DNA of 56,119 bases from assembly GCA_943788645.1 (NCBI GenBank), contig CALSRC010000014.1, positions 1 to 56,119 on the forward strand. The letters are read 5' to 3'. This document shows, one piece after another, positions 25,451-33,695 of this stretch; position 1 is the first letter of the stretch; each line of letters begins with the position of its first letter. The notes under the pieces were generated by a model that worked only from the letters and a program-made list of their open reading frames with translations, did not search any database and was not told where the DNA came from. This DNA is from UA16 sp002292325. Its GTDB lineage: Bacteria; Bacteroidota; Bacteroidia; Flavobacteriales_D; Sanyastnellaceae. The translations under genes were made by a program, and so were the position numbers.

Positions 25451-26418
25451 GTCCGGTCTTTTTTAAGCCGATACCACAACAAGTAGATGTAAGCGATGCC
25501 TCCCATTGAAATAATCATTGCCGTTTGAGTAAACCAAACGACATTGGCCACGGCCAGTCCGATCTCTTTCGCATATCCCAACGCCATAAAGCCTGACATC
25601 ACAGCCCACTGATAAGCGCCTACACCTCCTGGAGCTGGGATGACCATGCCAAAGCCGCCAGCGACCATGATGAACAAAGCTTCGGTGATTGAGATGCCCT
25701 CCACTGCATTGAATGATTTGAAAATCACCCATGCCATGAAGAAGTACATGAACCATATGAACAACGTATGGGCTAAAAACAGCCCCTTCCGTTTCATCTT
25801 TCGAATGCTGTTCAATCCATTCCAAACTCCCGAGAGGAAGTCGATGATTCGCTGTGCAAAAGGAAGTTTTACCAGACGCTTCCGATTCCAAAGGATCAAT
25901 CCCAATGCCACCACGCCCCCTGCCGCGAGCACCACAAGCTTACTGAAATCCGGAAGTTCTGCTCCCTGGAGCAACTCCAAAAACGCAGGTGAATTACCCA
26001 AAACAGCTACACCGGTTAACACGATCAAAAACACAAAATCGATTACTCGTTCACTTATGACGGTACCAAATAATTCATCTACCGGAATGTCATCTGTTTG
26101 GTTCAAGGCCGCGCACCTCGCCAGCTCACCGCTTCGAGGTACAAACGTATTCGCAAAATAAGCAAACGCTACAGCGTGCACACTTCGAGCTTTGCCCGCC
26201 TTGCGCCCCAATGGTTCGAGCAAGATTCCCCATCTCAGTCCCCGACTAACGATGGCCAAATAGCCCATGACAAAGGACGCTGCTATCCCTTCCCAACGCA
26301 CAGACCGCATATTCTCCCACAACGCCTCTTTGTCATCGACGATGGAAAAGGCCAAGTAGAAAAGTACTACTCCTATGCCCAATGAAACGACATAGGTCGC
26401 AATCTGCTTAGCATTCAT
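25447..26418 (-). CDS. UPF0104 / lysylphosphatidylglycerol-synthase-type transmembrane protein (first copy)
   Basis: A 323-residue protein with about eight membrane helices, in the family of the MprF flippase domain (also called YbhN/AglD). Family cues include RGLRWGILLEPLG, FANTFVPRSGELARCAAL and GGFGMVIPAPGGVGAYQWAV. Such proteins are thought to flip lipids or lipid-linked glycans. It sits between panD and the heptose adenylyltransferase; the flanking LPS gene suggests a lipid or glycan cargo, which is inference. Starts 9 bases after the panD stop. Confidence 0.88.
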   Translation of the reverse strand: MNAKQIATYVVSLGIGVVLFYLAFSIVDDKEALWENMRSVRWEGIAASFVMGYLAIVSRGLRWGILLEPLGRKAGKARSVHAVAFAYFANTFVPRSGELARCAALNQTDDIPVDELFGTVISERVIDFVFLIVLTGVAVLGNSPAFLELLQGAELPDFSKLVVLAAGGVVALGLILWNRKRLVKLPFAQRIIDFLSGVWNGLNSIRKMKRKGLFLAHTLFIWFMYFFMAWVIFKSFNAVEGISITEALFIMVAGGFGMVIPAPGGVGAYQWAVMSGFMALGYAKEIGLAVANVVWFTQTAMIISMGGIAYIYLLWYRLKKDRT

Positions 26419-26427
26419 GAGTCCAAG

Positions 26428-26778
26428 TTAGGAATTCAATCGGTTTGTCTCGGTATCAGGGAAAACCAACACCGGTTTGTGCGTCTTAGCTTCTTCCGGC
26501 GTCATGTGGGCATAGGCAATGACAATGATGATGTCCCCGACTTGAACGCGTCTGGCCGCTGGTCCATTCAATCCCACCTGACCCGAGCCACGCTCACCCA
26601 AAATTGTGTATGTCTCAAATCGTTCACCGTTGTTGATGTTCACAATTTGAACCTTTTCCCCTTCAAACAATCCTGCGGCATCCAACAAATCGGGATCCAG
26701 GGTAATGGAGCCGATGTAATTCAAATCCGCCTGAGTAACCGTAAGGCGATGCAATTTTGAGCGGAGCATGGTAATCAT
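26428..26778 (-). CDS. panD: Aspartate 1-decarboxylase precursor
   Basis: A 116-residue PanD. The self-cleavage site is NYIGS, where Ser24 becomes the pyruvoyl group; VTQADLNYIGSITLDP and NNGERFETY are standard. It makes beta-alanine for pantothenate. The frame is open further upstream, but that part lies in the OmpA gene; I start at MITMLRSKLHR, which aligns with E. coli MIRTMLQGKLHR. ATG 26781 is one codon earlier. No panC is nearby. Confidence 0.95.
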   Translation of the reverse strand: MITMLRSKLHRLTVTQADLNYIGSITLDPDLLDAAGLFEGEKVQIVNINNGERFETYTILGERGSGQVGLNGPAARRVQVGDIIIVIAYAHMTPEEAKTHKPVLVFPDTETNRLNS

Positions 26779-26810
26779 CATGGGCGCAAAAATAGGAATT
26801 CCAAACTGCT

Positions 26811-28295
26811 TCAATGCAATGCAGGCAGCCATACCACTTCGACGCGGCGAGCACTTGCCGCATTTTGGGCATCGGCATCCACTCCGTAACCGTTCCATTG
26901 GATTTCCGAAGCTGAGAAACCTGCATCCATGAGCGCGTGCACAACCGATGCGGCGCGCGCCTCACTCAGCACGTGATTCCGCACCACTTCGCCTTGCGCA
27001 TCTGAAAACCCGCTGACCACGAATTGGCCCGGGCGGGAAGGATGGACGTTGCAATCGTTCAACCATTTCACCAATCCTGCGGATGTTTTTTGGCTAACCT
27101 CGTCCACCGAAAGGTCAAAATATGCTATCCATTTGAGCGATTCTCCCAACCATTCTGCGCCATCAAATTCAGAAGGACGTGGCCAACGGCTGAGAGCATC
27201 GAGCGGAAGCAGATCAAAAACGAAGGCCTTTCCACCTTCCATTCGGTAGCTCCTCACCCGCTTCCAACCTGGCCAATGTGCATCTATACACCCCCCGGCC
27301 TCACACTGCTCATAAACATGGCATACGGCACCGTCCGGCACATCACGATCCAGGGAGGACGAAGCCGACACTTCCATCGCCGCGTCCAAGTTCACCGCTC
27401 CCAGAAGAATACGTCCTTGGACATCCGAAACGCCTTCGACCACCGTTTTCCCCCCTCGCTCATTGATTCGGACATTCAATCCAGCAATTGGATTGCGTTG
27501 GTAGCGAAATTCGAGAGCAACAGAGCGGATGTGCTCCTTGGCTGCGTCGCTCGGCACGCCACACCACCCAATGTCCAATCCTTTCCCTCCCATGCGCACC
27601 GCCGAAACGTAGTAACCAGATCCTGGCTTGCTCCCTGCAGGAACAGCTGCAAGTTCATCTCCTGCTGTGTTCACACCAGCGGGCATGCGTTCGACCCGCT
27701 CAAAGTGGCCGGCACGGGATGCAAAAAACACATCGAATCCTCCAAGCCCGTCATGGCCATTGGATGCGAACAATAACTCACCGTCATCAAAATTGGGGAA
27801 CACCTCATCTCCAGAAGTATTCAACTCATTCAAGGGACGTGGAACGGTCCATGAAGATTCGGCCCGTTGAGCAATCATCAAGTCAAAGTCACCGCGTTCT
27901 GTGCGAGCACTTAGAACCATTAATTCTCGGTTTGCATCGATAGCGACGTGCTGAATCTCTCCCAAGCCTGGCCAATCCGCCGATGACCATGCCTTCAATT
28001 CCATCGCTTCAGGTCGTGCGAATTCGGTATACCCCACCTGACGGATTGCCTCAAATTCCTGGCCTTCCGACAAGAACCAGTGGGAATCCTTGGCCGTCTC
28101 CGATGACCTCGCTATGCGCCTGAAATACATCGAGACTCCATCCCAACCCAGGAGCAACTCATCGTCTGTGGAATTCAATGCATTCAAACTCACATACTCC
28201 ATCTCGGATGGAGATTGCGCCACCAAATAAAACGGGAGCAGTAAAAGCAATCCGGCAGCAGCAAGCACTTTCCCGATGACCTTATTGCACATCAT
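26811..28295 (-). CDS. OmpA-family outer-membrane/peptidoglycan-binding protein
   Basis: A 494-residue exported protein with a signal peptide (about 1-27, ending LVAQSPSE), PD40-like blades (FPNFDDGELLFASNGHDGLG, FDVFFASR) and a C-terminal OmpA domain. The OmpA domain (VVSGFSDAQGEVVRNHVLSEARA...WNGYGVDAD...RRVEVVWL) binds peptidoglycan. This PD40-plus-OmpA architecture is common in Bacteroidota. It overlaps the upstream DUF3109 gene by about 14 bases and precedes panD by 32 bases. The start follows the signal peptide; MM at 28295/28292. Confidence 0.85.
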   Translation of the reverse strand: MMCNKVIGKVLAAAGLLLLLPFYLVAQSPSEMEYVSLNALNSTDDELLLGWDGVSMYFRRIARSSETAKDSHWFLSEGQEFEAIRQVGYTEFARPEAMELKAWSSADWPGLGEIQHVAIDANRELMVLSARTERGDFDLMIAQRAESSWTVPRPLNELNTSGDEVFPNFDDGELLFASNGHDGLGGFDVFFASRAGHFERVERMPAGVNTAGDELAAVPAGSKPGSGYYVSAVRMGGKGLDIGWCGVPSDAAKEHIRSVALEFRYQRNPIAGLNVRINERGGKTVVEGVSDVQGRILLGAVNLDAAMEVSASSSLDRDVPDGAVCHVYEQCEAGGCIDAHWPGWKRVRSYRMEGGKAFVFDLLPLDALSRWPRPSEFDGAEWLGESLKWIAYFDLSVDEVSQKTSAGLVKWLNDCNVHPSRPGQFVVSGFSDAQGEVVRNHVLSEARAASVVHALMDAGFSASEIQWNGYGVDADAQNAASARRVEVVWLPALH

Positions 28296-28866
28296 CGCGG
28301 TTTTTCCATGCTTTCCAAATCTCCAGCGCCTCATCATACCAAGCCTGCCCAAATTCTCGAATTAACGCCGTTCGGCAAAATTCCAATACAGTAATATTGG
28401 AGGATGCTCCACAGGATCGAGCGCCATCACAAATGGGCCATTCGTGGACATTCAACGCGGTGAAATCCTGCAATTCCTTCAATCGGATGGGATACAAATG
28501 GCATGAAATGGGCTTCGGCCAATCCGACTTGCCTTCGCGCCAGGCCGATTCAAAGGAACATTTGGCTGTTCCATTGGCTTCAAACGTCGCATAAACACAC
28601 TCCCGACCATTGATGATCGGCGTTACATATTCTCCGTCGTGGTCCACTTCGAACAATCCCACTTGTTCAATAACGGCCAAAGCTTCGGGCCGAAGCATCG
28701 GCTTAACCACCTCGAATGCCCCTTCCAATCGATCTACTTCTTCTGCTGTAAGCGGCGCCCCGCTTTCTCCTTCGACGCAACATGCCCCCTTGCACTTGCT
28801 TAAATCACAAGCAAATAAAGTATCAAATACATCTTCCGAAATCAACGTGTCTCCGAGGGCTATCAT
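28282..28866 (-). CDS. DUF3109 (YkgJ-like cysteine cluster) protein
   Basis: A 194-residue protein with the family's cysteine cluster near its start (FACDLSKCKGACCVEGESG) and further Cys in KCSFESAW, ISCHLYPIRL and WPICDGAR. The spacing is that of a predicted metal or Fe-S site of the YkgJ/UPF0153 type; function is unknown. The start at 28866 was chosen because the conserved family sequence begins there. It heads the minus-strand run DUF3109-OmpA-panD-UPF0104-hldE2 and diverges from a radical SAM gene 65 bases away. Confidence 0.85.
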   Translation of the reverse strand: MIALGDTLISEDVFDTLFACDLSKCKGACCVEGESGAPLTAEEVDRLEGAFEVVKPMLRPEALAVIEQVGLFEVDHDGEYVTPIINGRECVYATFEANGTAKCSFESAWREGKSDWPKPISCHLYPIRLKELQDFTALNVHEWPICDGARSCGASSNITVLEFCRTALIREFGQAWYDEALEIWKAWKNRDDVQ

Positions 28867-28920
28867 GTGGACGAAATTAATTCGAGATTGCCGAACCTCC
28901 ACTACCGAGCTGTTAGGCAT

Positions 28921-28928
28921 TAAATTTG
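28921..28928 (+). promoter_or_regulatory. Candidate -7 box of the radical SAM gene
   Basis: TAAATTTG ending 3 bases before the ATG at 28932, consistent with a leaderless message. No well-placed TTG. Confidence 0.5.
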
Positions 28929-28931
28929 AAC

Positions 28932-29975
28932 ATGGCATTGGGTTGGAGACATCAAGGAAGGGTCCTGCGTGACCGATGGAAACGGGTTCAACCGCTGAAC
29001 CTCGAGCGCATGGGAAATGCCTGGGCATCTCACCGCGGCTATGCCCATAATCAACGTGGCAATCACGTGCCTCAAAAGGCTTGGCCGCTTAGTTTGAGCG
29101 TAGAGCCAACCACCTCCTGTAACCTGCGCTGCCCAGAGTGCCCATCCGGTCTCAGGTCTTTTTCGCGGCCAACAGGAATGCTCGACCCCGCACTTCTAGA
29201 GTGCGCATTGAATGAAATGGGGCGGTATTTGGTTTACCTCAACCTGTATTTTCAAGGAGAGCCTTACCTGCACCCGCAGTTGAATGAACTGGTGGCGATG
29301 GCCCATGCCCGGGGCATCTACACCTCCACATCCACCAATGCTCACTTTTTGAGGCCCGAGCGCTGTGAGGCAATCGTCCGATCGGGGTTGAGTCGCCTGA
29401 TTATAAGCATTGACGGTATGACACAAGAGACCTATTCCGCATATCGGGTCGGAGGGAATTTGGAAAAGGTGCTCCAAGGAACACGCAATATGGTCGAAGC
29501 TAGACGTCATAATCGAGGTCGGGGCCCGCACTTGGTTTGGCAGTTTTTGGTCGTAGGGCCCAACGAACATGAATTGAGTCAAATCAAACGGGAGGCAAGG
29601 AAGGCAGGCGTCGATGAATTGGTCATCAAAACAGCACAAATAGACGACCCCCACGATGGCCATCCCCTGCTTACAAAAGCCCCTGAACTCCGGCGTTACG
29701 ACCGCACACCCGGAGGCATTTGGAACATTCGAAACACCTTCGAAGATGAGTGTTGGAGAATGTGGCAAGGCTGTGTGATGACATGGGATGGCAAGGTGGT
29801 CCCTTGCTGTTTTGACAAGGATGCCCATCACACAATGGGTATCGTTGGTGAACGTAATTTCGAAGACATCTGGTTTGGTGAAGCCTATGCCGCATTCCGC
29901 AACCAAATATTCACCCAACGATCCAGCATCGAAATGTGCCTAAATTGTTCCGAAGGCAGCCATGCGTATGCGTGA
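28932..29975 (+). CDS. Radical SAM/SPASM-domain enzyme
   Basis: A 347-residue radical SAM protein. The first Fe-S cluster is bound by CNLRCPEC (C-X3-C-X2-C) after SLSVEPTTS, and the C-terminal SPASM region has GCVMTWDGKVVPCCFDKDA and MCLNCSEG for auxiliary clusters. SPASM enzymes modify peptides, sugars or lipids by radical chemistry; the substrate here is unknown. The ATG at 28932 is supported by a -7 box 3 bases before it; TTG 28926 would lie within the box. The UPF0104 gene follows by 22 bases and is probably its partner. Confidence 0.88.
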   Translation: MALGWRHQGRVLRDRWKRVQPLNLERMGNAWASHRGYAHNQRGNHVPQKAWPLSLSVEPTTSCNLRCPECPSGLRSFSRPTGMLDPALLECALNEMGRYLVYLNLYFQGEPYLHPQLNELVAMAHARGIYTSTSTNAHFLRPERCEAIVRSGLSRLIISIDGMTQETYSAYRVGGNLEKVLQGTRNMVEARRHNRGRGPHLVWQFLVVGPNEHELSQIKREARKAGVDELVIKTAQIDDPHDGHPLLTKAPELRRYDRTPGGIWNIRNTFEDECWRMWQGCVMTWDGKVVPCCFDKDAHHTMGIVGERNFEDIWFGEAYAAFRNQIFTQRSSIEMCLNCSEGSHAYA

Positions 29976-29997
29976 CGCCGCTTTTTAAACTGAGTGC

Positions 29998-31086
29998 ATG
30001 CCGAAGCCTATTCTTTTCCGATGGACCCAATGGGTATGGCCTTTGCTCATCGGGGTTGGTTCGGCAGCAGGTGTTTTGTGGCTCGGCGCCACCTATGAAG
30101 TGATCGATCCGATCACGAAACAAACAACCACTTCCTTAGAATTACTCCGGGGGTTTACCTGGACTTCCCGCTCAACCTGGGCCGTTTTAGCTGCTATAGT
30201 TTGCGTGCTCATTCGCGATTTTGGATACATCGTTCGGCTGAGAATTTTGTCCTTCCAGTCGTTTTCTTGGCGGCAATCCACCGAGAACATCCTCTTGTGG
30301 GAACTGTCTTCAGCCCTCACACCGAGTGTCGTTGGTGGTTCTGCGGCAGCCGTGGTCATTTTGCACCGGGATGGCCTCAAATGGGGCAAGAGTTTGGCCA
30401 CTGTATTCGCAACCGCCATGCTCGATGAAGCCTTTTATTTGCTCGCCGTTCCACTGGTTTTTGGGCTTTCAATCTGGGCTGGTCATCCTATTTTTCCTGC
30501 CATAAATGAAGACCTCAGCCTTTTGGACTGGGGACTGTCCTCGCTTTTTGGAGTGGCCTATGCATTCATTGCATCCCTTACAGCTTTGATGTGGTTTGGT
30601 CTGGTCCTGCGACCTGAAAAGACACATCGATTCATCCAACGTCTCGGAGCATCGCGCCCGTTGGAGAGATGGGGCGGTCGAATCAAGCAATGGTCAACCG
30701 ATTTACTCGAAGCTTCTCAGGACATTCGGCATGCACCCCGATCTTTTTGGATTCAAGGCTTTGCTGCCACCTGCGCCAGCTGGACCGCGCGCTTCCTAAC
30801 ATTGAATGCAGTGCTTTTAATATTTTACCCCCACATAGCCCACGGTGCAGTGCTCGCAAGGCAACTGGTCCTTTGGATTGTTCTTTCTATCAGTCCGACA
30901 CCGGGGTCATCTGGGGTAGCTGAACTCGGGTTGCCCTCATTTTTGGGAGACCTCACCGGGGTTGGATACATGGCCGGGGTAGTGCTCATTTGGCGCATCA
31001 TGACGTACTTCATTTACCTCTTGGCTGGGGTGTTTGTACTCCCCCAATGGTGGGTTCGAACCCAGAAAGGCAATAAACGGCCTTGA
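29998..31086 (+). CDS. UPF0104 / lysylphosphatidylglycerol-synthase-type transmembrane protein (second copy)
   Basis: A 362-residue membrane protein with about eight helices, same family as the 25447 gene but clearly diverged. Family cues are WELSSALTPSVVGGSAAAVVILHRDG and SPTPGSSGVAELGLPSFLG. This form (GG-S-A-A, PGSSG) resembles the MprF flippase domain. Paired with the radical SAM gene. The end overlaps the -33 region of the next promoter. Confidence 0.87.
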   Translation: MPKPILFRWTQWVWPLLIGVGSAAGVLWLGATYEVIDPITKQTTTSLELLRGFTWTSRSTWAVLAAIVCVLIRDFGYIVRLRILSFQSFSWRQSTENILLWELSSALTPSVVGGSAAAVVILHRDGLKWGKSLATVFATAMLDEAFYLLAVPLVFGLSIWAGHPIFPAINEDLSLLDWGLSSLFGVAYAFIASLTALMWFGLVLRPEKTHRFIQRLGASRPLERWGGRIKQWSTDLLEASQDIRHAPRSFWIQGFAATCASWTARFLTLNAVLLIFYPHIAHGAVLARQLVLWIVLSISPTPGSSGVAELGLPSFLGDLTGVGYMAGVVLIWRIMTYFIYLLAGVFVLPQWWVRTQKGNKRP

Positions 31087-31111
31087 ACCCAAGATTCGAA
31101 GCTTAACTTTG
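31083..31111 (+). promoter_or_regulatory. Promoter of the trans-sulfuration gene
   Basis: TTG at 31083-31085, 18 bases, then TAACTTTG at 31104-31111. The box ends 6 bases before the ATG at 31118, so the message should have no or almost no leader. The -33 element overlaps the upstream stop codon. Confidence 0.75.
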
Positions 31112-31117
31112 ACACAT

Positions 31118-32287
31118 ATGAAAGATTCGAAAAACCTTGGCAAGGGAACGCGTGCAGTGCACGCAGGGGTCGAACCCGATCCTTCTACTGGCGCCATCAT
31201 GACACCCATTTTTCAAACGTCGACCTACGTCCAAGAGGCGGTTGGAGTTCACAAAGGCTGGGAATATTCCCGCAGCCATAATCCGACACGGGCTGCGCTG
31301 GAAGGTGCCTTAGCAGAAATTGAAAGTGGAACGCATGGATTGGCCTTTGCATCAGGCTTGGCTGCGATTGACTGCGTTTTGAAAACCCTCAAACCAGGGG
31401 ATGAAGTCATTGCAGGACAAGACTTGTACGGGGGCACCGCTCGGCTATTTCGTGCAAACTATGCGCCGATGGGGATTGTCTTTCATTTTGTTGACACCCA
31501 AAATCCCGCATTGGTCGAAGCAGCCATCAACGACAAAACCCGTCTGGTGTGGTTGGAGAGCCCCACGAATCCATTGATGCAGATCACAGATATCGGAGCG
31601 ATTGCAGCACTCACGAAGCCACGAGGCATCTTACTTGCGGTCGACAACACGTTTGCCTCACCCATGCTGCAACGCCCACTGGAACATGGAGCGGACATTG
31701 TCATGCATTCCGTCACAAAGTACCTCGGAGGCCACAGCGACGTGGTCATGGGAGCACTCATAACATGCGATGCGGCCGTCGACGAACCGCTGCGTACCAT
31801 TCAAAATAACTGCGGAGCGATTGCTCAGCCATTCGATTCGTTCTTGGTGTTGCGCGGACTCAAAACACTCCACTTGCGCATTGAACGGCATTGTGCCAAT
31901 GGCCGAAAAATCGCACACTGGCTCAAGGCCAATCCGCGCATCGAAAAAGTATACTGGCCTGGATTTGAGGACCACCCGGGCCATGAAATTGCCAAAAAGC
32001 AAATGGATGATTTTGGTGGAATGATTGCGTTCGAAATCAAAGGGAATAACCTCGAACAGGCCAAAAACCTCGTGGCAAGCACACGGCTTTTTGCCTTGGC
32101 TGAATCGCTGGGAGGAGTGGAATCTTTGATCGAGCACCCCGCAGCCATGACGCATGCCAGTGTCCCGGCTGAAATTCGCGCCGAACTCGGGATTTCCGAT
32201 GGGTTCGTCCGACTCAGTGTCGGTGTAGAGGACGCCGATGATCTTATCGCGGACTTGGATCAAGCGATCCGCTCAACCGTTGATTGA
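31118..32287 (+). CDS. Trans-sulfuration PLP enzyme (cystathionine gamma-synthase/lyase family)
   Basis: A 389-residue Cys/Met-metabolism PLP enzyme. The cofactor lysine is in HSVTKYLGGHSDVVMGAL, preceded by the SPTNPLMQ loop and AVDNTFASP. Family members make or break cystathionine in methionine and cysteine metabolism; sequence alone does not separate synthase (metB) from lyase. ATG 31118 is supported by the promoter. The kynurenine monooxygenase gene follows by 4 bases. Confidence 0.9.
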   Translation: MKDSKNLGKGTRAVHAGVEPDPSTGAIMTPIFQTSTYVQEAVGVHKGWEYSRSHNPTRAALEGALAEIESGTHGLAFASGLAAIDCVLKTLKPGDEVIAGQDLYGGTARLFRANYAPMGIVFHFVDTQNPALVEAAINDKTRLVWLESPTNPLMQITDIGAIAALTKPRGILLAVDNTFASPMLQRPLEHGADIVMHSVTKYLGGHSDVVMGALITCDAAVDEPLRTIQNNCGAIAQPFDSFLVLRGLKTLHLRIERHCANGRKIAHWLKANPRIEKVYWPGFEDHPGHEIAKKQMDDFGGMIAFEIKGNNLEQAKNLVASTRLFALAESLGGVESLIEHPAAMTHASVPAEIRAELGISDGFVRLSVGVEDADDLIADLDQAIRSTVD

Positions 32288-32291
32288 AGCG

Positions 32292-33695
32292 ATGGCTGAT
32301 ACAAGCAAGCACTCCTTGCCCGCCGAGTCTATGGCGGTCGTTGGCGCCGGCTTAGTCGGTAGTTTGTGGGCCTTGATGCTCGCGGAACGGGGACACCGGG
32401 TGGACGTTTACGAACGAAGGCCTGACCCCAGAATCGGACAATACAAAGGGGGACGCAGCATCAATTTGGCATTGAGCAACCGAGGTTGGCGTGCATTGGA
32501 AAGAGCAGGGATTGCTGATGCTGTCCGAAAAATCGCTTTGCCCATTACCCATCGGACCATGCACGCAATTGACGGGGCGCTCACCCGGCAACCATACGGA
32601 TTGCCCGATGCCCCCGGTATGTTCGACGATCCGCAGTGCATTTATTCGGTTTCGCGGGCTCTATTGAATCGATTGCTTGTCGAAAAGTCAGAAAGTCACG
32701 CCCACGTCGCCTATCATTTCGACCATAAATGTGTCGAACTAAACGTTGAACAAAAAGAGCTGCATTTTGAACGAGGTTCAGGGGGCTCAACCGCCAAATC
32801 ATTCGACCGAATATTCGGAACGGATGGGGCTTTCAGTGCCGTCCGCGACCGACTCATGCGGACCGATCGCTTCGACTTTGCCCAGCGCTACCTCACCCAC
32901 GGTTACAAGGAAATCGAGATGCGACCAGATGAGCAAGGCCAGTTCAAAATGGAATCCGATGCCTTGCACATTTGGCCCCGTGGAGAATTCATGCTCATGG
33001 GACTGCCCAACCCCGATGGCACGTTTACATGCACCGTATTCGCTCCGTTTCATGGCGTCAATGGGCTCGACGACTTAGATCATCGAGATAAAGTCGAGCA
33101 CTATTTCCGGGAATATTTTCCAGATGTCATCCCCCTGATTCCGGACTATGCTGAACAATGGCTTGCGAATCCAACGAGTTCCTTGGTCATGACCCAATGC
33201 AACCCCTGGCATGTGGGTGATGGAATATGCCTCATGGGCGATGCGGCCCATGCCATTGTCCCGTTTTATGGTCAAGGGATGAACAGCGGTATGGAGGACT
33301 GCACGGTACTGAGTGAATTGGTCGATGCAATGGATGGACCCGCGGATTGGGCCAAGACTTTAGAACGCTATACAGCTTCTCGGCAACCTTCGGGTGATGC
33401 CATTCTTGAGTTAGCTCTGCGCAACTACATCGAAATGCGCGACAAAACAGGTGACCCCCAATTCTTGCTGCGGAAGAAAATTGAAGCAAAACTAGCCACT
33501 GCGTATCCTGGACGCTGGTTGCCTCTGTATTCTCAAGTCACCTTCAGTCATACGCCGTATGAAGAGGCCTTGGCCTCTGGCAAACGCCAGGACCGCATCA
33601 TGGAATCAATTTTGGCACAACCGGGGATTGCCTCAAATTGGGATCGACCGGAGACCTTTGAAAAAATCCTATCAGAATGGGAAATGCCTTCGTAA
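32292..33695 (+). CDS. kmo: Kynurenine 3-monooxygenase
   Basis: A 467-residue FAD monooxygenase. It has the Rossmann motif VVGAGLVGSLWALMLAERG, the substrate-site GGRSINLALSNRGW, the flavin motif MGDAAHAIVPFYGQGMNSGMEDC and a KMO-type C-terminal half with a hydrophobic end. It hydroxylates kynurenine in tryptophan breakdown or de novo NAD synthesis; no other pathway gene is in the window. Start at MADTSKH, 4 bases after the upstream stop; MAVVGAGLVG 13 codons later is the alternative. Confidence 0.9.
   Translation: MADTSKHSLPAESMAVVGAGLVGSLWALMLAERGHRVDVYERRPDPRIGQYKGGRSINLALSNRGWRALERAGIADAVRKIALPITHRTMHAIDGALTRQPYGLPDAPGMFDDPQCIYSVSRALLNRLLVEKSESHAHVAYHFDHKCVELNVEQKELHFERGSGGSTAKSFDRIFGTDGAFSAVRDRLMRTDRFDFAQRYLTHGYKEIEMRPDEQGQFKMESDALHIWPRGEFMLMGLPNPDGTFTCTVFAPFHGVNGLDDLDHRDKVEHYFREYFPDVIPLIPDYAEQWLANPTSSLVMTQCNPWHVGDGICLMGDAAHAIVPFYGQGMNSGMEDCTVLSELVDAMDGPADWAKTLERYTASRQPSGDAILELALRNYIEMRDKTGDPQFLLRKKIEAKLATAYPGRWLPLYSQVTFSHTPYEEALASGKRQDRIMESILAQPGIASNWDRPETFEKILSEWEMPS

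Noticed and set aside
27024..27776. Open plus-strand frame of 250 codons
   Set aside because: Antisense to the OmpA-family gene, whose signal peptide, PD40 blades and OmpA domain are clear; composition is His/Pro/Ser-rich as shadow frames often are.
29196..29918. Open minus-strand frame of 240 codons
   Set aside because: Lies fully inside the radical SAM gene on the opposite strand.
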